Shown: in pieces, positions 34,001-48,880 of the stretch
How positions within the stretch are numbered: the first letter of the stretch is position 1
Layout: each line of letters starts with the position of its first letter
Origin: Apostichopus japonicus
Taxonomy: Eukaryota; Echinodermata; Holothuroidea; Aspidochirotida; Stichopodidae
Length of the DNA: 64,000 nt
NCBI RefSeq assembly: GCF_037975245.1
Contig: NC_092579.1
Span: forward strand, 12,324,678 to 12,388,677
Reading direction: 5' to 3'
The notes under the pieces: model-generated
Told to the model about the DNA's origin: nothing
The model's database searches: none
What the model saw: the letters and a program-made list of their open reading frames with translations, nothing else
Translations under genes and position numbers: made by a program

Positions 34001-37000
34001 CCTACACGGGGAGCTGTAAGTATTAGTTAATCCAGCTAATATCTCAGTCCATACAGTAGCGCGATGGCTTGGCGCACTGTACGAGCTGATGATCGAGACT
34101 CTCTTTTGCATCCGTGGTTCGAACCCCGGTGATGACGTCTTTTGCCGATCTTTTACAGCAAGTGCCTACACGGGGAGCTGTAAGTATTAGTTAATCCAGC
34201 TAATATCTCAGTCCATACAGTGGCGCGATGGCTTGGCGCACTGTACGAGCTGATGATCGAGACTCTCTTTTGCATCCGTGGTTCGAACCCCGGTGGTGAC
34301 GTCTTTTACAGCAAGTGCCTACACGAGGAACTGTAAGTATTAGTTAATCCAGCTAATATCTCAGTCCATACAGTGGCGCGATGTCTTGGCGCACTGTACG
34401 AGCTGATGATCGAAACTCTCTTTTGCATCCGTGGTTCGAAACCCGGTGGTGACGTCTTTTACAGCAAGTGCCTACACGGGGAGCTGTAAGTATTAGTTAA
34501 TCCAGCTAATATCTCAGTCCATACAGTGGCGCGATGGCTTGGCGCACTGTACGAGCTGATGATCGAGACTCTCTTTTGCATCCGTGGTTCGAACCCCGGT
34601 GGTGACGTCTTTTACAGCAAGTGCCTACACGGGGAGCTGTAAGTATTAGTTAATCCAGCTAATATCTCAGTCCATACAGTGGCGCGATGTCTTGGCGCAC
34701 TGTACGAGCTGATGATCGAGACTCTCTTTTGCATCCGTGGTTCGAACCCCGGTGGTGACGTCTTTTACAGCAAGTGCCTACACGGGGAGCTGTAAGTATT
34801 AGTTAATCCACCTAATATCTCAGTCCATACAGTGGCGCGATGGCTTGGCGCACTGTACGAGCTGATGATCGAGACTCTCTTTTGCATCCGTGGTTCGAAC
34901 CCCGGTGGTGACGTCTTTTACAGCAAGTGCCTACACGGGGAGCTGTAAGTATTAGTTAATCCACTTAATATCTCAGTCCATACAGTGGCGCGATGGCTTG
35001 GCGCACTGTACGAGCTGATGATCGAGACTCTATTTGCATCCGTGGTTCGAAAGCCCGGTGATGACGTCTTTTGCAGATCTTTTACAGCAAGTGCCTACAC
35101 GGGGAGCTGTAAGTATTAGTTAATCCAGCTAATATCTCAGTCCATACAGTGGCGCGATGGCTTGGCGCACTGTACGAGCTGATGATCGAGACTCTCTTTT
35201 GCATCCGTGGTTCGAAACCCCGGTGGTGACGTCTTTTGCCGATCTTTTACAGCAAGTGCCTACACGGGGAGCTGTAAGTATTAGTTAATCCAGCTAATAT
35301 CTCAGTCCATACAGTGGCGCGATGGCTTGGCGCACTGTACGAGCTGATGATCGAGACTCTCTTTTGCATCCGTGGTTCGAACCCCGGTGATGACGTCTTT
35401 TGCATCCGATCTTTTACAGCAAGTGCCTACACGGGGAGCTGTAAGTATTAGTTAATCCAGCTAATATCTCAGTCCATACAGTGGCGCGATGGCTTGGCGC
35501 ACTGTACGAGCTGATGATCGAGACTCTCTTTTGCATCCGTGGTTCGAACCCCGGTGATGACGTCTTTTACAGCAAGTGCCTACACGGGGAGCTGTAAGTA
35601 TTAGTTAATGCAGCTAATATCTCAGTCCATACAGTGGCGCGATGGCTTGGCGCACTGTACGAGCTGATGATCGAGACTCTCTTTTGCATCCGTGGTTCGA
35701 ACCCCGGTGATGACGTCTTTTGCCGATCTTTTACAGCAAGTGCCTACACGGGGAGCTGTAAGTATTAGTTAATCCACCTAATATCTCAGTCCATACAGTG
35801 GCGCGATGGCTTGGCGCACTGTACGAGCTGATGATCGAGACTCTCTTTTGCATCCGTGGTTCGAACCCCGGTGATGACGTCTTTTGCCGATCTTTTACAG
35901 CAAGTGCCTACACGGGGAGCTGTAAGTATTAGTTAATCCAGCTAATATCTCAGTCCATACAGTGGCGCGATGGCTTGGCGCACTGTACGAGTTGATGATC
36001 GAGACTCTCTTTTGCATCCGTGGTTCGAACCCTGGTGGTGACGTCTTTTACAGCAAGTGCCTACACGGGGAGCTGTAAGTATTAGTTAATCCACCTAATA
36101 TCTCAGTCCATACAGTGGCGCGATGGCTTGGCGCACTGTACGAGCTGATGATCGAGACTCTCTTTTGCATCCGTGGTTCGAAACCCCGGTGATGACGTCT
36201 TTTACAGCAAGTGCCTACACGGGGAGCTGTAAGTATTAGTTAATCCACCTAATAACTCAGTCCATACAGTGGCGCGATGGCTTGGCGCACTGTACGAGCT
36301 GATGATCGAGACTCTCTTTTGCATCCGTGGTTCGAACCCCGGTGATGACGTCTTTTGCCGATCTTTTACAGCAAGTGCCTACACGGGGAGCTGTAAGTAT
36401 TAGTTAATCCAGCTAATATCTCAGTCCATACAGTGGCGCGATGGCTTGGCGCACTGTACGAGCTGATGATCGAGACTCTCTTTTGCATCCGTGGTTCGAA
36501 CCCCGGTGATGACGTCTTTTGCCGATCTTTTACAGCAAGTGCCTACACGGGGAGCTGTAAGTATTAGTTAATCCAGCTAATATCTCAGTCCATACAGTGG
36601 CGCGATGGCTTGGCGCACTGTACGAGCTGATGATCGAGACTCTCTTTTGCATCCGTGGTTCGAAACCCCGGTTATGACGTCTTTTGCCGATCTTTTACAG
36701 CAAGTGCCTACACGGGGAGCTGTAAATATTAGTTAATCCACCTAATATCTCAGTCCATACAGTGGCGCGATGGCTTGGCGCACTGTACGAGCTGATGATC
36801 GAGACTCTCTCTTGCATCCGTGGTTCGAAACCCCGGTGATGACGTCTTTTGCCGATCTTTTACAGCAAGTGCCTACACGGGGAGCTGTAAGTATTAGTTA
36901 ATCCACCTAATATCTCAGTCCATACAGTGGCGCGATGGCTTGGCGCACTGTACGAGCTGATGATCGAGACCCTCTTTTGCATCCTTGGTTCGAAACCCCG

Positions 37001-40000
37001 GTGGTGACGTCTTTTGCCGATCTTTTACAGCAAGTGCCTACACGGGGAGCTGTAAGTATTAGTTAATCCAGCTAATATCTCAGTCCATACAGTGGCGCGA
37101 TGGCTTGGCGCACTGTACGAGCTGATGATCGAGACTCTCTTTTGCATCCGTGGTTCGAACCCCGGTGATGACGTCTTTTGCCGATCTTTTACAGCAAGTG
37201 CCTACACGGGGAGCTGTAAGTATTAGTTAATCCAGCTAATATCTCAGTCCATACAGTGGCGCGATGGCTTGGCGCACTGTACGAGCTGATGATCGAGACT
37301 CTCTTTTGCATCCGTGGTTCGAACCCCGGTGGTGACGTCTTTTACAGCAAGTGCCTACACGAGGAACTGTAAGTATTAGTTAATCCAGCTAATATCTCAG
37401 TCCATACAGTGGCGCGATGTCTTGGCGCACTGTACGAGCTGATGATCGAGACTCTCTTTTGCATCCGTGGTTCGAACCCCGGTGGTGACGTCTTTTACAG
37501 CAAGTGCCTACACGGGGAGCTGTAAGTATTAGTTAATCCAGCTAATATCTCAGTCCATACAGTGGCGCGATGGCTTGGCGCACTGTACGAGCTGATGATC
37601 GAGACTCTCTTTTGCATCCGTGGTTCGAACCCCGGTGGTGACGTCTTTTACAGCAAGTGCCTACACGGGGAGCTGTAAGTATTAGTTAATCCAGCTAATA
37701 TCTCAGTCCATACAGTGGCGCGATGTCTTGGCGCACTGTACGAGCTGATGATCGAGACTCTCTTTTGCATCCGTGGTTCGAACCCCGGTGGTGACGTCTT
37801 TTACAGCAAGTGCCTACACGGGGAGCTGTAAGTATTAGTTAATCCACCTAATATCTCAGTCCATACAGTGGCGCGATGGCTTGGCGCACTGTACGAGCTG
37901 ATGATCGAGACTCTCTTTTGCATCCGTGGTTCGAACCCCGGTGGTGACGTCTTTTACAGCAAGTGCCTACACGGGGAGCTGTAAGTATTAGTTAATCCAC
38001 TTAATATCTCAGTCCATACAGTGGCGCGATGGCTTGGCGCACTGTACGAGCTGATGATCGAGACTCTATTTGCATCCGTGGTTCGAAAGCCCGGTGATGA
38101 CGTCTTTTGCAGATCTTTTACAGCAAGTGCCTACACGGGGAGCTGTAAGTATTAGTTAATCCAGCTAATATCTCAGTCCATACAGTGGCGCGATGGCTTG
38201 GCGCACTGTACGAGCTGATGATCGAGACTCTCTTTTGCATCCGTGGTTCGAAACCCCGGTGGTGACGTCTTTTGCCGATCTTTTACAGCAAGTGCCTACA
38301 CGGGGAGCTGTAAGTATTAGTTAATCCAGCTAATATCTCAGTCCATACAGTGGCGCGATGGCTTGGCGCACTGTACGAGCTGATGATCGAGACTCTCTTT
38401 TGCATCCGTGGTTCGAACCCCGGTGATGACGTCTTTTGCATCCGATCTTTTACAGCAAGTGCCTACACGGGGAGCTGTAAGTATTAGTTAATCCAGCTAA
38501 TATCTCAGTCCATACAGTGGCGCGATGGCTTGGCGCACTGTACGAGCTGATGATCGAGACTCTCTTTTGCATCCGTGGTTCGAACCCCGGTGATGACGTC
38601 TTTTACAGCAAGTGCCTACACGGGGAGCTGTAAGTATTAGTTAATCCAGCTAATATCTCAGTCCATACAGTGGCGCGATGGCTTGGCGCACTGTACGAGC
38701 TGATGATCGAGACTCTCTTTTGCATCCGTGGTTCGAACCCCGGTGATGACGTCTTTTGCCGATCTTTTACAGCAAGTGCCTACACGGGGAGCTGTAAGTA
38801 TTAGTTAATCCACCTAATATCTCAGTCCATACAGTGGCGCGATGGCTTGGCGCACTGTACGAGCTGATGATCGAGACTCTCTTTTGCATCCGTGGTTCGA
38901 ACCCCGGTGATGACGTCTTTTGCTGATCTTTTACAGCAAGTGCCTACACGGGGAGCTGTAAGTATTAGTTAATCCACCTAATATCTCAGTCCATACAGTG
39001 GCGCGATGGCTTGGCGCACTGTACGAGTTGATGATCGAGACTCTCTTTTGCATCCGTGGTTCGAACCCTGGTGGTGACGTCTTTTACAGCAAGTGCCTAC
39101 ACGGGGAGCTGTAAGTATTAGTTAATCCAGCTAATATCTCAGTCCATACAGTGGCGCGATGGCTTGGCGCACTGTACGAGCTGATGATCGAGACTCTCTT
39201 TTGCATCCGTGGTTCGAAACCCCGGTGATGACGTCTTTTACAGCAAGTGCCTACACGGGGAGCTGTAAGTATTAGTTAATCCACCTAATAACTCAGTCCA
39301 TACAGTGGCGCGATGGCTTGGCGCACTGTACGAGCTGATGATCGAGACTCTCTTTTGCATCCGTGGTTCGAACCCCGGTGATGACGTCTTTTGCCGATCT
39401 TTTACAGCAAGTGCCTACACGGGGAGCTGTAAGTATTAGTTAATCCAGCTAATATCTCAGTCCATACAGTGGCGCGATGGCTTGGCGCACTGTACGAGCT
39501 GATGATCGAGACTCTCTTTTGCATCCGTGGTTCGAACCCCGGTGATGACGTCTTTTGCCGATCTTTTACAGCAAGTGCCTACACGGGGAGCTGTAAGTAT
39601 TAGTTAATCCAGCTAATATCTCAGTCCATACAGTGGCGCGATGGCTTGGCGCACTGTACGAGCTGATGATCGAGACTCTCTTTTGCATCCGTGGTTCGAA
39701 ACCCCGGTGATGACGTCTTTTGCCGATCTTTTACAGCAAGTGCCTACACGGGGAGCTGTAAATATTAGTTAATCCACCTAATATCTCAGTCCATACAGTG
39801 GCGCGATGGCTTGGCGCACTGTACGAGCTGATGATCGAGACTCTCTCTTGCATCCGTGGTTCGAAACCCCGGTGATGACGTCTTTTGCCGATCTTTTACA
39901 GCAAGTGCCTACACGGGGAGCTGTAAGTATTAGTTAATCCACCTAATATCTCAGTCCATACAGTGGCGCGATGGCTTGGCGCACTGTACGAGCTGATGAT

Positions 40001-41700
40001 CGAGACCCTCTTTTGCATCCTTGGTTCGAAACCCCGGTGGTGACGTCTTTTGCCGATCTTTTACAGCAAGTGCCTACACGGGGAGCTGTAAGTATTAGTT
40101 AATCCAGCTAATATCTCAGTCCATACAGTGGCGCGATGGCTTGGCGCACTGTACGAGCTGATGATCGAGACTCTCTTTTGCATCCGTGGTTCGAACCCCG
40201 GTGGTGACGTCTTTTACAGCAAGTGCCTACACGAGGAACTGTAAGTATTAGTTAATCCAGCTAATATCTCAGTCCATACAGTGGCGCGATGTCTTGGCGC
40301 ACTGTACGAGCTGATGATCGAAACTCTCTTTTGCATCCGTGGTTCGAACCCCGGTGGTGACGTCTTTTACAGCAAGTGCCTACACGGGGAGCTGTAAGTA
40401 TTAGTTAATCCAGCTAATATCTCAGTCCATACAGTGGCGCGATGGCTTGGCGCACTGTACGAGCTGATGATCGAGACTCTCTTTTGCATCCGTGGTTCGA
40501 ACCCCGGTGATGACGTCTTTTGCATCCGATCTTTTACAGCAAGTGCCTACACGGGGAGCTGTAAGTATTAGTTAATCCACCTAATATCTCAGTCCATACA
40601 GTGGCGCGATGGCTTGGCGCACTGTACGAGCTGATGATCGAGACTCTCTTTTGCATCCGTGGTTCGAACCCCGGTGATGACGTCTTTTGCCGATCTTTTA
40701 CAGCAAGTGCCTACACGGGGAGCTGTAAGTATTAGTTAATCCAGCTAATATCTCAGTCCATACAGTGGCGCGATGGCTTGGCGCACTGTACGAGCTGATG
40801 ATCGAGACTCTCTTTTGCATCCGTGGTTCAAAACCCCGGTGATGACGTCTTTTGCCGATCTTTTACAGCAAGTGCCTACACGGGGAGCTGTAAATATTAG
40901 TTAATCCACCTAATATCTCAGTCCATACAGTGGCGCGATGGCTTGGCGCACTGTACGAGCTGATGATCGAGACTCTCTCTTGCATCCGTGGTTCGAAACC
41001 CCGGTGATGACGTCTTTTGCCGATCTTTTACAGCAAGTGCCTACACGGGGAGCTGTAAGTATTAGTTAATCCACCTAATATCTCAGTCCATACAGTGGCG
41101 CGATGGCTTGGCGCACTGTACGAGCTGATGATCGAGACCCTCTTTTGCATCCGTGGTTCGAAACCCTGGTGGTGACGTCTTTTGCATCCGATCTTTTACA
41201 GCAAGTGCCTACACGGGGAGCTGTAAGTATTAGTTAATCCAGCTAATATCTCAGTCCATACAGTGGCGCGATGGCTTGGCGCACTGTACGAGCTGATGAT
41301 CGAGACTCTCTTTTGCATCCGTGGTTCGAACCCCGGTGATGACGTCTTTTGCATCCGATCTTTTACAGCAAGTGCCTACACGGGGAGCTGTAAGTATTAG
41401 TTAATCCAGCTAATATCTCAGTCCATACAGTGGCGCGATGGCTTGGCGCACTGTACGAGCTGATGATCGAGACTCTCTTTTGCATCCGTGGTTCGAACCC
41501 CGGTGATGACGTCTTTTGCCGATCTTTTACAGCAAGTGCCTACACGGGGAGCTGTAAGTATTAGTTAATCCAGCTAATATCTCAGTCCATACAGTGGCGC
41601 GATGGCTTGGCGCACTGTACGAGCTGATGATCGAGACTCTCTTTTGCATCCGTGGTTCGAAACCCCGGTGATGACGTCTTTTGCCGATCTATTACAGCAA
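28100..41700 (+). repeat. Variable-length higher-order block, five starts
   Basis: The private pair cacgaggaactg plus gatgtcttgg one unit later marks five block starts, with cacgagg at 28253, 30148, 34322, 37358 and 40230. Block lengths are 1895, 4174, 3036 and 2872, so whole monomer runs were added or removed between copies. A deletion marker, gactctatttgc, follows in the first four copies at 28961, 30856, 35030 and 38066, with the same offsets (1895, 4174, 3036); the fifth copy is cut short before it. A gtaaatatt plus ctctctcttgc unit at 33031, 36720, 39756, 40888 and 41718 tracks the later part. Outer edges are approximate. Confidence 0.82.
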
Positions 41701-44700
41701 GTGCCTACACGGGGAGCTGTAAATATTAGTTAATCCACCTAATACCTCAGTCCATACAGTGGCGCGATGGCTTGGCGCACTGTACGAGCTGATGATCGAG
41801 ACTCTCTCTTGCATCCGTGGTTCGAAACCCCGGTGATGACGTCTTTTGCCGATCTTTTACAGCAAGTGCCTACACGGGGAGCTGTAAGTATTAGTTAATC
41901 CAGCTAATATCTCAGTCCATACAGTGGCGCGATGGCTTGGCGCACTGTACGAGCTGATGATCGAGACCCTCTTTTGCATCCGTGGTTCGAAACCCCGGTG
42001 GTGACGTCTTTTGCCGATCTTTTACAGCAAGTGCCTACACGGGGAGCTGTAAGTATTAGTTAATCCAGCTAATATCTCAGTCCATACAGTGGCGCGATGG
42101 CTTGGCGCACTGTACGAGCTGATGATCGAGACTCTCTTTTGCATACGTGGTTCGAACCCCGGTGATGACGTCTTTTGCCGATCTTTTACAGCAAGTGCCT
42201 ACACGGGGAGCTGTAAGTATTAGTTAATCCACCTAATATCTCAGTCCATACAGTGGCGCGATGGCTTGGCGCACTGTACGAGCTGATGATCGAGACTCTC
42301 TTTTGCATCCGTGGTTCGAAACCCCGGTGATGACGTCTTTTACAGCAAGTGCCTACACGGGGAGCTGTAAGTATTAGTTAATCCAGCTAATATCTCAGTC
42401 CATACAGTGGCGCGATGGCTTGGCGCACTGTACGAGCTGATGATCGAGACTCTCTTTTGCATCCGTGGTTCGAACCCCGGTGATGACGTCTTTTACAGCA
42501 AGTGCCTACACGGGGAGCTGTAAGTATTAGTTAATCCAGCTAATATCTCAGTCCATACAGTGGCGCGATGGCTTGGCGCACTGTACGAGCTGATGATCGA
42601 GACTCTCTTTTGCATCCGTGGTTCGGAAACCCATGGTGACGTCTTTTGCCGACCTTTTACAGCAAGTGCCTACACGGGGAGCTGTAAGTATTAGTTAATC
42701 CACCTAATATCTCAGTCCATACAGTGGCGCGATGGCTTGGCGCACTGTACGAGCTGATGATCGAGACTCTCTTTTGCATCCGTGGTTCGAACCCCGGTGA
42801 TGACGTCTTTTGCCGATCTTTTACAGCAAGTGCCTACACGGGGAGCTGTAAGTATTAGTTAATCCACCTAATATCTCAGTCCATACAGTGGCGCGATGGC
42901 TTGGCGCACTGTACGAGCTGATGATCGAGACTCTCTTTTGCATCCGTGGTTCGAACCCCGGTGATGACGTCTTTTGCCGATCTTTTACAGCAAGTGCCTA
43001 AAAGGGGAGCTGTAAGTATTAGTTAATCCACCTAATATCTCAGTCCATACAGTGGCGCGATGGCTTGGCGCACTGTACGAGTTGATGATCGAGACTCTCT
43101 TTTGCATCCGTGGTTCGAACCCTGGTGGTGACGTCTTTTACAGCAAGTGCCTACACGGGGAGCTGTAAGTATTAGTTAATCCACCTAATATCTCAGTCCA
43201 TACAGTGGCGCGATGGCTTGGCGCACTGTACGAGCTGATGATCGAGACTCTCTTTTGCATCCGTGGTTCGAAAACCGGTGATGACATCTTTTACAGCAAG
43301 TGCCTACACGGGGAGCTGTAAGTATTAGTTAATCCACCTAATATCTCAGTCCATACAGTGGCGCGATGGCTTGGCGCACTGTACGAGCTGATGATCGAGA
43401 CCCTCTTTTGCATCCGTGGTTCGAAACCCCGGTGGTGACGTCTTTTGCCGATCTTTTACAGCAAGTGCCTACACGGGGAGCTGTAAGTATTAGTTAATCC
43501 ACCTAATATCTCAGTCCATACAGTGGCGCGATGGCTTGGCGCACTGTACGAGCTGATGATCGAGACTCTCTTTTGCATCCGTGGTTCGCAACCCCGGTGA
43601 TGACGTCTTTTACAGCAAGTGCCTACACGGGGAGCTGTAAGTATTAGTTAATCCACCTAATATCTCAGTCCATACAGTGGCGCGATGGCTTGGCGCACTG
43701 TACGAGCTGATGATCGAGACTCTCTTTTGCATCCGTGGTTCGAACCCCGGTGATGACGTCTTTTACAGCAAGTGCCTACACGGGGAGCTGTAAGTATTAG
43801 TTAATCCAGCTAATATCTCAGTCCATACAGTGGCGCGATGGCTTGGCGCACTGTACGAGCTGATGATCGAGACTCTCTTTTGCATCCGTGGTTCGGAAAC
43901 CCATGGTGACGTCTTTTGCCGACCTTTTACAGCAAGTGCCTACACGGGGAGCTGTAAGTATTAGTTAATCCAGCTAATATCTCAGTCCATACAGTGGCGC
44001 GATGGCTTGGCGCACTGTACGAGCTGATGATCGAGACTCTCTTTTGCATCCGTGGTTCGAACCCCGGTGATGACGTCTTTTGCCGACCTTTTACAGCAAG
44101 TGCCTACACGGGGAGCTGTAAGTATTAGTTAATCCAGCTAATATCTCAGTCCATACAGTGGCGCGATGGCTTGGCGCACTGTACGAGCTGATGATCGAGA
44201 CTCTCTTTTGCATCCGTGGTTCGAACCCCGGTGATGACGTCTTTTGCCGATCTTTTACAGCAAGTGCCTACACGGGGAGCTGTAAGTATTAGTTAATCCA
44301 CCTAATATCTCAGTCCATACAGTGGCGCGATGGCTTGGCGCACTGTACGAGCTGATGATCGAGACTCTCTTTTGCATCCGTGGTTCGAACCCCGGTGATG
44401 ACGTCTTTTGCCGATCTTTTACAGCAAGTGCCTACACGGGGAGTTGTAAGTATTAGTTAATCCAGCTAATATCTCAGTCCATACAGTGGCGCGATGGCTT
44501 GGCGCACTGTACGAGCTGATGATCGAGACTCTCTTTTGCATCCGTGGTTCGAAACCCCGGTGGTGACGTCTTTTGCCGATCTTTTACAGCAAGTGCCTAC
44601 ACGGGGAGCTGTAAGTATTAGTTAATCCAGCTAATATCTCAGTCCATACAGTGGCGCGATGGCTTGGCGCACTGTACGAGCTGATGATCGAGACTCTCTT

Positions 44701-45415
44701 TTGCATCCGTGGTTCGAACCCCGGTGATGACGTCTTTTGCCGATCTTTTACAGCAAGTGCCTACACGGGGAGCTGTAAGTATTAGTTAATCCAGCTAATA
44801 TCTCAGTCCATACAGTGGCGCGATGGCTTGGCGCACTGTACGAGCTGATGATCGAGACTCTCTTTTGCATCCGTGGTTCGAAACCCCATGGTGACGTCTT
44901 TTGCCGATCTTTTACAGCAAGTGCCTACACGGGGAGCTGTAAGTATTAGTTAATCCACCTAATATCTCAGTCCATACAGTGGCGCGATGGCTTGGCGCAC
45001 TGTACGAGCTGATGATCGAGACTCTCTTTTGCATCCGTGGTTCGAACCCCGGTGATGACGTCTTTTGCCGATCTTTTACAGCAAGTGCCTACACGGGGAG
45101 CTGTAAGTATTAGTTAATCCACCTAATATCTCAGTCCATACAGTGGCGCGATGGCTTGGCGCACTGTACGAGCTGATGATCGAGACTCTCTCTTGCATCC
45201 GTGGTTCGAAACCCCGGTGATGACGTCTTTTGCCGATCTTTTACAGCAAGTGCCTACACGGGGAGCTGTAAGTATTAGTTAATCCAGCTAATATCTCAGT
45301 CCATACAGTGGCGCGATGGCTTGGCGCACTGTACGAGCTGATGATCGAGACTCTCTTTTGCATCCGTGGTTCGGAAACCCATGGTGACGTCTTTTGCCGA
45401 CCTTTTACAGCAAGT

Positions 45416-48400
45416 GCCTACACGGGGAGCTGTAAGTATTAGTTAATCCACCTAATATCTCAGTCCATACAGTGGCGCGATGGCTTGGCGCACTGTACGA
45501 GCTGATGATCGAGACTCTCTTTTGCATCCGTGGTTCGAACCCCGGTGATGACGTCTTTTGGCGATCTTTTACAGCAAGTGCCTACACGGGGAGCTGTAAG
45601 TATTAGTTAATCCACCTAATATCTCAGTCCATACAGTGGCGCGATGGCTTGGCGCACTGTACGAGCTGATGATCGAGACTCTCTTTTGCATCCGTGGTTC
45701 GAACCCCGGTGATGACGTCTTTTGCCGATCTTTTACAGCAAGTGCCTACACGGGGAGCTGTAAGTATTAGTTAATCCACCTAATATCTCAGTCCATACAG
45801 TGGCGCGATGGCTTGGCGCACTGTACGAACTGATGATCGAGACTCTCTTTTGCATCCGTGGTTCGAAACCCCGGTGGTGACGTCTTTTGCCGATCTTTTA
45901 CAGCAAGTGCCTACACGGGGAGCTGTAAGTATTAGTTAATCCAGCTAATATCTCAGTCCATACAGTGGCGCGATGGCTTGGCGCACTGTACGAGCTGATG
46001 ATCGAGACTCTCTTTTGCATCCGTGGTTCGAACCCCGGTGATGACGTCTTTTGCCGATCTTTTACAGCAAGTGCCTACACGGGGAGCTGTAAGTATTAGT
46101 TAATCCAGCAAATATCTCAGTCCATACAGTGGCGCGATGGCTTGGCGCACTGTACGAGCTGATGATCGAGACCCTCTTTGGCATCCGTGGTTCGAAACCC
46201 CATGGTGACGTCTTTTGCCGATCTTTTACAGCAAGTGCCTACACGGGGAGCTGTAAGTATTAGTTAATCCACCTAATATCTCAGTCCATACAGTGGCGCG
46301 ATGGCTTGGCGCACTGTACGAGCTGATGATCGAGACTCTCTTTTGCATCCGTGGTTCGAACCCCGGTGATGACGTCTTTTGCCGATCTTTTACAGCAAGT
46401 TCCTTCACGGGGAGCTGTAAGTATTAGTTAATCCAGCTAATATCTCAGTCCATACAGTGGCGCGATGGCTTGGCGCACTGTACGAGCTGATGATCGAGAC
46501 TCTCTTTTGCATCCGTGGTTCGAACCCCCGGTGATGACGTCTTTTGCCGATCTTTTACAGCAAGTGCCTACACGGGGAGCTGTAAGTATTAGTTAATCCA
46601 GCTAATATCTCAGTCCATACAGTGGCGCGATGGCTTGGCGCACTGTACGAGCTGATGATCGAGACTCTCTTTTGCATCCGTGGTTCGAAACCCCGGTGAT
46701 GACGTCTTTTGCCGATCTTTTACAGCAAGTGCCTACACGGGGAGCTGTAAGTATTAGTTAATCCAGCTAATATCTCAGTCCATACAGTGGCGCGATGGCT
46801 TGGCGCACTGTACGAGCTGATGATCGAGACTCTCTTTTGCATCCGTGGTTCGGAAACCCATGGTGACGTCTTTTGCCGACCTTTTACAGCAAGTGCCTAC
46901 ACGGGGAGCTGTAAGTATTAGTTAATCCACCTAATATCTCAGTCCATACAGTGGCGCGATGGCTTGGCGCACTGTACGAGCTGATGATCGAGACTCTCTT
47001 TTGCATCCGTGGTTCGAACCCCGGTGATGACGTCTTTTGCCGATCTTTTACAGCAAGTGCCTACACGGGGAGCTGTAAGTATTAGTTAATCCACCTAATA
47101 TCTCAGTCCATACAGTGGCGCGATGGCTTGGCGCACTGTACGAGCTGATGATCGAGACTCTCTTTTGCATCCGTGGTTCGAACCCCAGTGATGACGTCTT
47201 TTGCCGATCTTTTACAGCAAGTGCCTACACGGGGAGCTGTAAGTATTAGTTAATCCACCTAATATCTCAGTCCATACAGTGGCGCGATGGCTTGGCGCAC
47301 TGTACGAACTGATGATCGAGACTCTCTTTTGCATCCGTGGTTCGAAACCCCGGTGGTGACGTCTTTTGCCGATCTTTTACAGCAAGTGCCTACACGGGGA
47401 GCTGTAAGTATTAGTTAATCCACCTAATATCTCAGTCCATACAGTGGCGCGATGGCTTGGCGCACTGTACGAGCTGATGATCGAGACTCTCTTTTGCATC
47501 CGTGGTTCGAACCCCGGTGATGACGTCTTTTGCCGATCTTTTACAGCAAGTGCCTACACGGGGAGCTGTAAGTATTAGTTAATCCAGCTAATATCTCAGT
47601 CCATACAGTGGCGCGATGGCTTGGCGCACTGTACGAGCTGATGATCGAGACTCTCTTTGGCATCCGTGGTTCGAAACCCCATGGTGACGTCTTTTGCCGA
47701 TCTTTTACAGCAAGTGCCTACACGGGGAGCTGTAAGTATTAGTTAATCCACCTAATATCTCAGTCCATACAGTGGCGCGATGGCTTGGCGCACTGTACGA
47801 GCTGATGATCGAGACTCTCTTTTGCATCCGTGGTTCGAACCCCGGTGATGACGTCTTTTGCCGATCTTTTACAGCAAGTTCCTTCACGGGGAGCTGTAAG
47901 TATTAGTTAATCCACCTAATATCTCAGTCCATACAGTGGCGCGATGGCTTGGCGCACTGTACGAGCTGATGATCGAGACCCTCTTTTGCATCCGTGGTTC
48001 GAACCCCCGGTGATGACGTCTTTTGCCGATCTTTTACAGCAAGTGCCTACACGGGGAGCTGTAAGTATTAGTTAATCCAGCTAATATCTCAGTCCATACA
48101 GTGGCGCGATGGCTTGGCGCACTGTACGAGCTGATGATCGAGACTCTCTTTTGCATCCGTGGTTCGAAACCCCGGTGATGACGTCTTTTGCCGATCTTTT
48201 ACAGCAAGTGCCTACACGGGGAGCTGTAAGTATTAGTTAATCCAGCTAATATCTCAGTCCATACAGTGGCGCGATGGCTTGGCGCACTGTACGAGCTGAT
48301 GATCGAGACTCTCTTTTGCATCCGTGGTTCGGAAACCCATGGTGACGTCTTTTGCCGATCTTTTACAGCAAGTGCCTACACGGGGAGCTGTAAGTATTAG

Positions 48401-48880
48401 TTAATCCAGCTAATATCTCAGTCCATACAGTGGCGCGATGGCTTGGCGCACTGTACGAGCTGATGATCGAGACTCTCTTTTGCATCCGTGGTTCGAACCC
48501 CGGTGATGACGTCTTTTGCCGATCTTTTACAGCAAGTGCCTACACGGGGAGCTGTAAGTATTAGTTAATCCAGCTAATATCTCAGTCCATACAGTGGCGC
48601 GATGGCTTGGCGCACTGTACGAGCTGATGATCGAGACTCTCTTTTGCATCCGTGGTTCGAAACCCCATGGTGACGTCTTTTGCCGATCTTTTACAGCAAG
48701 TGCCTACACGGGGAGCTGTAAGTATTAGTTAATCCAGCTAATATCTCAGTCCATACAGTGGCGCGATGGCTTGGCGCACTGTACGAGCTGATGATCGAGA
48801 CTCTCTTTTGCATCCGTGGTTCGAACCCCGGTGATGACGTCTTTTGCCGATCTTTTACAGCAAGTTCCTTCACGGGGAGC
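45416..48880 (+). repeat. Higher-order repeat, 1479 bp x 2 plus shortened copy
   Basis: Two full copies of nine L monomers (45416-46894, 46895-48373). The ttcggaaacccatgg marker is at 45369, 46848 and 48327, spaced 1479 each time. The ttccttcacgg marker at 46401 and 47880 is 1479 apart, but the third is at 48866, only 986 further, so the third copy lacks three monomers (493 bp). Related ttcggaaaccc units at 42621 and 43891 show the block was seeded further left with other spacings (1270 and 1478). Confidence 0.87.

Noticed and set aside
46226-48873. Minus-strand 60-codon frames at 46226, 47705 and 48691
   Set aside because: Copies of one frame carried by the 1479-bp repeat, opened by the ttccttcacgg change. 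They are repeat shadows.
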